Positions 59,548-64,000 of a DNA stretch of 64,000 nt are shown here, in pieces. Position numbers and translations under genes: made by a program. Source of the stretch: Heligmosomoides polygyrus polygyrus. Lineage: Eukaryota > Nematoda > Chromadorea > Rhabditida > Heligmosomidae. The notes beneath the pieces were generated by a model, which ran no database searches, had not been told where the DNA came from, and saw only the letters and a program-made list of their open reading frames with translations. How positions within the stretch are numbered: the first letter of the stretch is position 1; each line of letters starts with the position of its first letter. The stretch covers positions 58,244,034 to 58,308,033 of the forward strand of contig OX377202.1 in the NCBI GenBank assembly GCA_947396885.1, in the 5' to 3' direction.

Positions 59548-60713
59548 GAATCCTACCCTCAATTAGTATAAAAATGTATTTATTTTTTGCCACGTCGTTA
59601 AAGCCAAGGAGGAGGGGTCTTTGAACTCATAATGGAATACGGAGCATCACGAGTTTGGGGTCTTCATGCCCGCGATGCCTCCGCCATCAAGGGACACGGG
59701 GCGCCGTGGAAGTGAGGTTGCTTAATGCGAAGAAGGTCAGGGGCTTGGTTCCTGTATGCTGCTGCATTTTTGCATTTCGACTGACTGGTTGAGATTTGGG
59801 GATTCTGACGTCTATACAATTTTCAGACGTTTCCTGCGCATTTTCTAGCTGTACGGAGTGTACCTTTCGTGCGACTTTTTTATTACTGACCGGATTTTCA
59901 AGCACAACGTCTTTGTCAATTTCAAGCTGACGTGCTGCGAAGTCCTTTAGTATGCTGGCCGTCCGTTCGGCCAGCTTGATTTCTTCCCTTGAAGGTCTCT
60001 TGTCTAAAGGTGGGTCATAGTTCAGCGGAAGCAGGTGGATCACTACTCGAGTATCTTCAGACACAGTTGATGCTAGGTTTTAGAAAATCTTCGACAGGCC
60101 TCTAATTTCCGGGTGACAGGCAAAGATGAGGGAGAGAGTGTGCCGATGCCGTTTAGGTTAATTTGCGGGATCCACAGATCGCGTTTCTCACTTGAACCAC
60201 CTCCGACGTCACATCTTGGTTTCTTTTGAAAATTCCTGCAAGATTGTTTTCTCGAGGTCATTGGTCCATGTATGGAAACAGACTGTGAGAAGCCTGTAGC
60301 CTTTATACGTTGCCCGTATCGTTCCCAGTGGTGCTTCATGCACTTTGTACCTGAGTGTCACTGATTTTGAACATTTCTATATCATCATGTTGAATACCAC
60401 AGCATTCAGCTGGAAAATTAGGCATAAAAAAGTCTGAAAATGGTATAGACCAGAATCCCCAAATCACAACCAGTCAGTTGAAATGCAAAGATGCAGCAGC
60501 GCGGAAGAACCAAACCCCGACCTTCCTCGTATGGAGCAACCCCACTTCCACTTGCGCTACGAGCCGTCTGCCGCCAGAGGCAGCGCGGGCGTGCAAGACC
60601 CCCAAACTCTTGATGCGCCATATTCCATTGTGACTTCGAGGACCTCTACTTCTTGGGTTTATCCACTTGGCAAAAAATAAACACATTTTTATACTAATTG
60701 AGGGTGTGGATTC
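59548..60713. mobile_element. element with about 285-bp terminal inverted repeats, class unknown
   Basis: The left (59548-59832) and right (60430-60713) ends are inverted repeats of roughly 80 percent identity by eye, starting accctcaattagtataaaa. Inside, the minus-strand frame 60064-59687 (125 codons from a GTG, overlapping the left repeat) begins SEDTRVVIHLLPLNYDPPLD and is lysine/glutamate-rich. I do not recognise it as a transposase. No convincing target duplication is found. Confidence 0.6.
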
Positions 60714-60865
60714 CCTCTTAAACTCTTAACACATTGGCGACGGCGTGTCATTAGCAGTGTTGCGTGCATGGGACAATCGATCTTTAACTTGGCCAACGCG
60801 TACGCAGCATCACTCATGATGCGTATTGTCCCACTGGATCGCGTTTTTGCCGCGTCAAAAGTGTA

Positions 60866-61209
60866 AAGCCCTCCGCACACTTTTGCGGCAGCTGTGTACG
60901 CGGCAGAGGCCAGAACAGCCGCGTACGCGGCTTCCACTGCCGCGTGCTAGAGTTCGCGCGGCACTCCTCCCTCTCCCTCAATCACCAACGCGGCAATGCG
61001 GCAACAATGCCTTGAAGAATTACTGCCGCTGCCACCGCGTCTGCCGCGTAGGCGGCACCGCGTATGCCGCGTCTGCCGCATCTGCCGCGTAGGCGGCATA
61101 TCAGCGGCAGGCTGCGCGAGGCTAGTTTTGCCTCGCGCGGCGACTCTGCGTCTCTGTCCATGCTTAAAGATAGGGCTGCCGCGTTGCCGCAAAAGTGTGC
61201 GGAAGGCTT
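60866..61209. mobile_element. GC-rich foldback element (344 bp)
   Basis: The ends are inverted repeats of about 25 bp with one mismatch (left CCGCACACTTTTGCGGCA, right its inverse). The interior is packed with GCCGCGT/ACGCGGC-type units (for example gccgcgtacgcggc at 60919 and gccgcgtaggcggc at 61041 and 61083). No target duplication is found. Unlike its AT-rich surroundings. Confidence 0.6.
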
Positions 61210-61687
61210 GAGCGTGTGCGGAATTTTTGTTTCGATTATAGCAATGTGGCTCCGGCCGTTTCTGTTCCTTTCGTTTCCTTTTTAGTTTCCCGATTTTTGA
61301 ACCGAAAATGGAAATACTGATGAATCAAAGTGCACTTCAGAATTTCAAACCTTGAAATGAAAACAGGCTTGACAAGGAAAACAACTGTATTTTGCCTAGC
61401 TGCAGTTTTTCTTGGAAAAACGACTGCATATCTGTTCCCATGCCTGAGTACATACTGCATTTAAAAAATATCAAATTGAGTTTAAAGCCATAGAATAGAA
61501 TTATTAACAAAAAAGTCTCCATCCATTCGTACTATATTGCGGTAATCATTTGATCTGTGGAAACAGTATTCCCACCTATTACTTCTACTAAATCCTATAT
61601 TTATACGCATCTAAAGAACTGTTAAGGGGTGGGAAATTTAATGGTCATTCAAGCGAAGCTTTTTGTGAAACACCATGCACAGGTTAA

Positions 61688-61965
61688 GGCCTATGGTATA
61701 GTCCCGCGGAAGTATCCGCGGAACGGGAATGATCTAGCCAGGACCCAACGCGCGCCCAATAGCCGCAGTCCGCAACGCCCATTTTCCGCGGATCGTCGGG
61801 TCGGTGAACTTGGAACGTTCCTAGTTCACGCAGTGATAAAGCGCTCCAACGCGATTATCATTCAGTGTCGGCCGTTGACCGCGCTGGGTCGGCGGCCATC
61901 TTCCGCGGTGCATTCCTCGTCCGCGGACGTCCCGCGGGCACTCCGGCGGGACTATACCATAGGCC
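61688..61965. mobile_element. 278-bp PIF/Harbinger-like MITE with TAA duplication
   Basis: The perfect inverted ends GGCCTATGGTATAGTCCCGC are flanked by taa at 61685-61687 and 61966-61968. The 3-bp TAA duplication and GG-start ends fit the PIF/Harbinger class. The GC-rich interior with ccgcgga units has no coding sequence; the open frame reading through it is incidental. Confidence 0.8.
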
Positions 61966-61969
61966 TAAG

Positions 61970-63560
61970 TGAAGTTTTTTGAATCAACAACTTTTTCGAC
62001 TTTCTTAAAACGTGTAGAGCTTGTTTTGAAAGGTGCTCGACCAGAGGCCGGATTCATGATTGGTAAGGTTAGGGATGAAAAAGTTTACTCAGTAAAGATA
62101 GTGGGTGGAGGGTAAGTTTGGTATTCATGAACAGCTTATCAGCGTAGTCGTTTCATGCGTAAAAATTCGTCGAGCGGTTCATCCAGTGATGAACATTTCG
62201 ATTCAGTTCGACGTTTATTTGCAGACATTTTTCTACCCAGTTGATTAGATAGTTAGTGGATGTCCTCGGAGAATAATTAATCCTTAGACGCTCATGTGTG
62301 GTGGGACATGTGTACTTTTAGCGAAACAGCGTTTCTTAGCCAAAAAAAATGATAGCAACCACAGAAAGCTTTACGCGCATATAAAAAAGAAAAAAGAATT
62401 TCGTCTATCACTCTGGTTTACAATCACACAAGAATAATACAATATACTTAGAGTATCTTAATTCTCTAGCTAGAATATATATTCTGCTCTCTAAATTAGG
62501 GTGTTTTCAACACACCTCGCTTTGACTAACACCATAAGGCGTATGTTGGGATAGTTTATTATTGTTTTGTTGCTTCAGAACCAAAGACAAAGGAATTTTG
62601 TGTGGAATAGGATCCTTGGCGACTGCTCATGAATGAACCTCACTGGATAAAACTTCCCGCTGATAAGCTTGCTTAGTAAGGATGATGGGTGTAGGGTAGA
62701 TTTGGCATTCATAAGAGTGCGTAGCGCTATCATGGATATCACTGGATACTGCCTGCATTTTTAACTGATCATATCGATGTCGAAGGGCTAACGAGTATCT
62801 TGAATTATTTGAATAAGTTTCGTTTCATATTTTACACATTTTAGTTGTTGTAGCAGCTCCCAATTATTATGGACATATAGGAACTTCTCTTGTCGGGGGA
62901 GTGCACTGCTAGAAAAGAGAAACAAACACAAACACGCTGGCCTAGCCAAGCCAGAAACTTGAAAACAAGGAGAGGAGAACTATCGTAGATTCACTTATTG
63001 TGTAGTCTCTGTAAAACAGTGCCCTTTCTATTTTACCCTCCTTGTCAAATAAGTGTCCACTAGGACAGACACAACATTTAGGCCTATGTGTAGCTTCATT
63101 TCAACATTCGTGCTTACCTGATGCCGGTAACTTCACGTGCCGGACAACATAGAAAAAAAGGACCCGTCACTATGCAGGTTAGGGGAGGGCACTTCCCCGT
63201 AGTTGCGGATTTCTTCAATGTACAGCTCAAGGTACACCGTAAGCTGGTTTATCTCTGCTCTAGAATTTAGCTAGATTAAAAAAAGATTCATAAACAGAAA
63301 AAGAGAATTATGAAAAGGTGTCATCGCGACAGTGCATGTCCCCAACCCACCGCTATTGAACGACATCCTGCATAATATTTTTGAATTGCAGTAGGGGTGT
63401 ACGTAAAAAAATTGAATTTGCATTAGGGCTAACTTAGCAGTTGTTGAGTCGTAGCGTTTTCTTCCCTTTGCTCGATAATCATATAAAATTTTATGTATCA
63501 TACTCTATAATAACGGCCAGGCTATGAGTCATACCATCGATCGGCAGAAATTAGCCATAA
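61970..63560. other. intergenic, with one diverged direct repeat
   Basis: No gene is supported. A roughly 55-base segment at 62082-62138 (cagtaaagatagtgggtgga...ggtattcatgaa) recurs in diverged form at 62669-62722 (tagtaaggatgatgggtgta...ggcattcataag), which may mark the ends or units of an old repeat. Confidence 0.4.
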
Positions 63561-63599
63561 AATAGGGAGAAAATCGGGGGGGGGGGGAGAATGGGAGGA

Positions 63600-64000
63600 A
63601 AATTACGACACGAAAATAGCGAAAAATACCCAGACGTCTTCTACCTGCCTGGAAACTTTAGCCCTGGTGTAGTCGCAGTCGCTGAACACGAATCTGAAGT
63701 TCGTTTTTAAAGTATCGATCGCCATCAATCGATATTGATCAAATTACGGGTCGCGAAAATAGCGGAAAATGCGTAGACGTATTCTACCTGACTGGAAACT
63801 TCAGCCCTGGGGCAGTCGAGGTCGAACAACACGAACCTGAAGTTTGTTTTTGCAGTATCGATCACCGCCAATCGATACTGATCAAATTACGTGGCGCGAA
63901 AAAAGCGGAAAATACCCAGACGTCTTCTACGTGCCAGGGGATTCAGAAGACGTGCGGAATACGTCGCATGACGTACCTGGGACTCAAAAGACGTGCCAAA
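63600..64000 (+). repeat. 142-bp tandem repeat, about 2.8 units, running off the window
   Basis: The string aaattacg followed by cgcgaaaatagcg-like sequence recurs at 63600, 63741 and 63884. Each unit holds cccagacgtcttctacctgc, a gaacacgaatctgaagttcg core and a cgatattgatc end. The array begins after a G-homopolymer at 63567-63580. Confidence 0.8.

Noticed and set aside
61629..61982. 117-codon plus-strand gene
   Set aside because: It reads straight through the 278-bp MITE and its inverted ends.

Overview
The window looks like nuclear DNA from a clade V (strongylid-like) parasitic nematode. The evidence is short introns with TTTTCAG-type acceptors beside very large repeat-filled introns, an AAT/LAT-type amino acid transporter, and RTE-1, RTE and CR1 LINEs of the kind common in such genomes. 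The species assignment is inference. I see no rRNA genes, intact tRNA genes, CRISPR arrays or bacterial features.

Only one host gene can be supported, and it spans most of the window. It is a plus-strand LAT-family (SLC7, APC superfamily) amino acid transporter running from 2843 to 58472. Fourteen exons join in phase into one open frame of 551 codons. Exons 1-4 (2843, 21571, 26346, 54637) are separated by introns of 18.6, 4.6 and 28.2 kb. Exons 5-14 (55379-58472) are compact, with introns of 53-767 bp.

The three large introns are full of transposable elements, many nested. Intron 1 holds a hAT-type element (3852-6199) containing an RTE fragment, a long palindromic element split by an RTE-1 LINE (7408-10554), a CR1-like LINE with a long intact frame (12818-15691) and a decayed CR1 near 20 kb. 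Intron 2 holds a hAT-type element (22217-25226) that itself contains a tRNA-derived SINE and a 1.05 kb mariner-type foldback MITE. Its first 1753 bp are an inverted, near-identical match to window positions 1-1753. Intron 3 holds a decayed CR1 and an old plus-strand LINE (called LINE-X here) broken into three parts. The breaks are a 3.1 kb RTE copy (32592-35722), a mixed repeat block with a SINE, and a 6.6 kb palindromic TTA-flanked element (37868-44491) carrying tRNA-like modules and another RTE copy (40974-44116). A third RTE copy (about 45246-48387) and a nearly intact Ty3/gypsy LTR retrotransposon (49194-54343) follow.

Downstream of the gene (58473-64000) I see no convincing host gene. 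The region carries a 1.2 kb element with about 285 bp inverted repeats, a GC-rich foldback, a 278 bp PIF/Harbinger-like MITE with TAA duplications, and a 142 bp tandem repeat at the right edge. Several of these non-autonomous families do not match anything I recognise and are the main novelty of the window.
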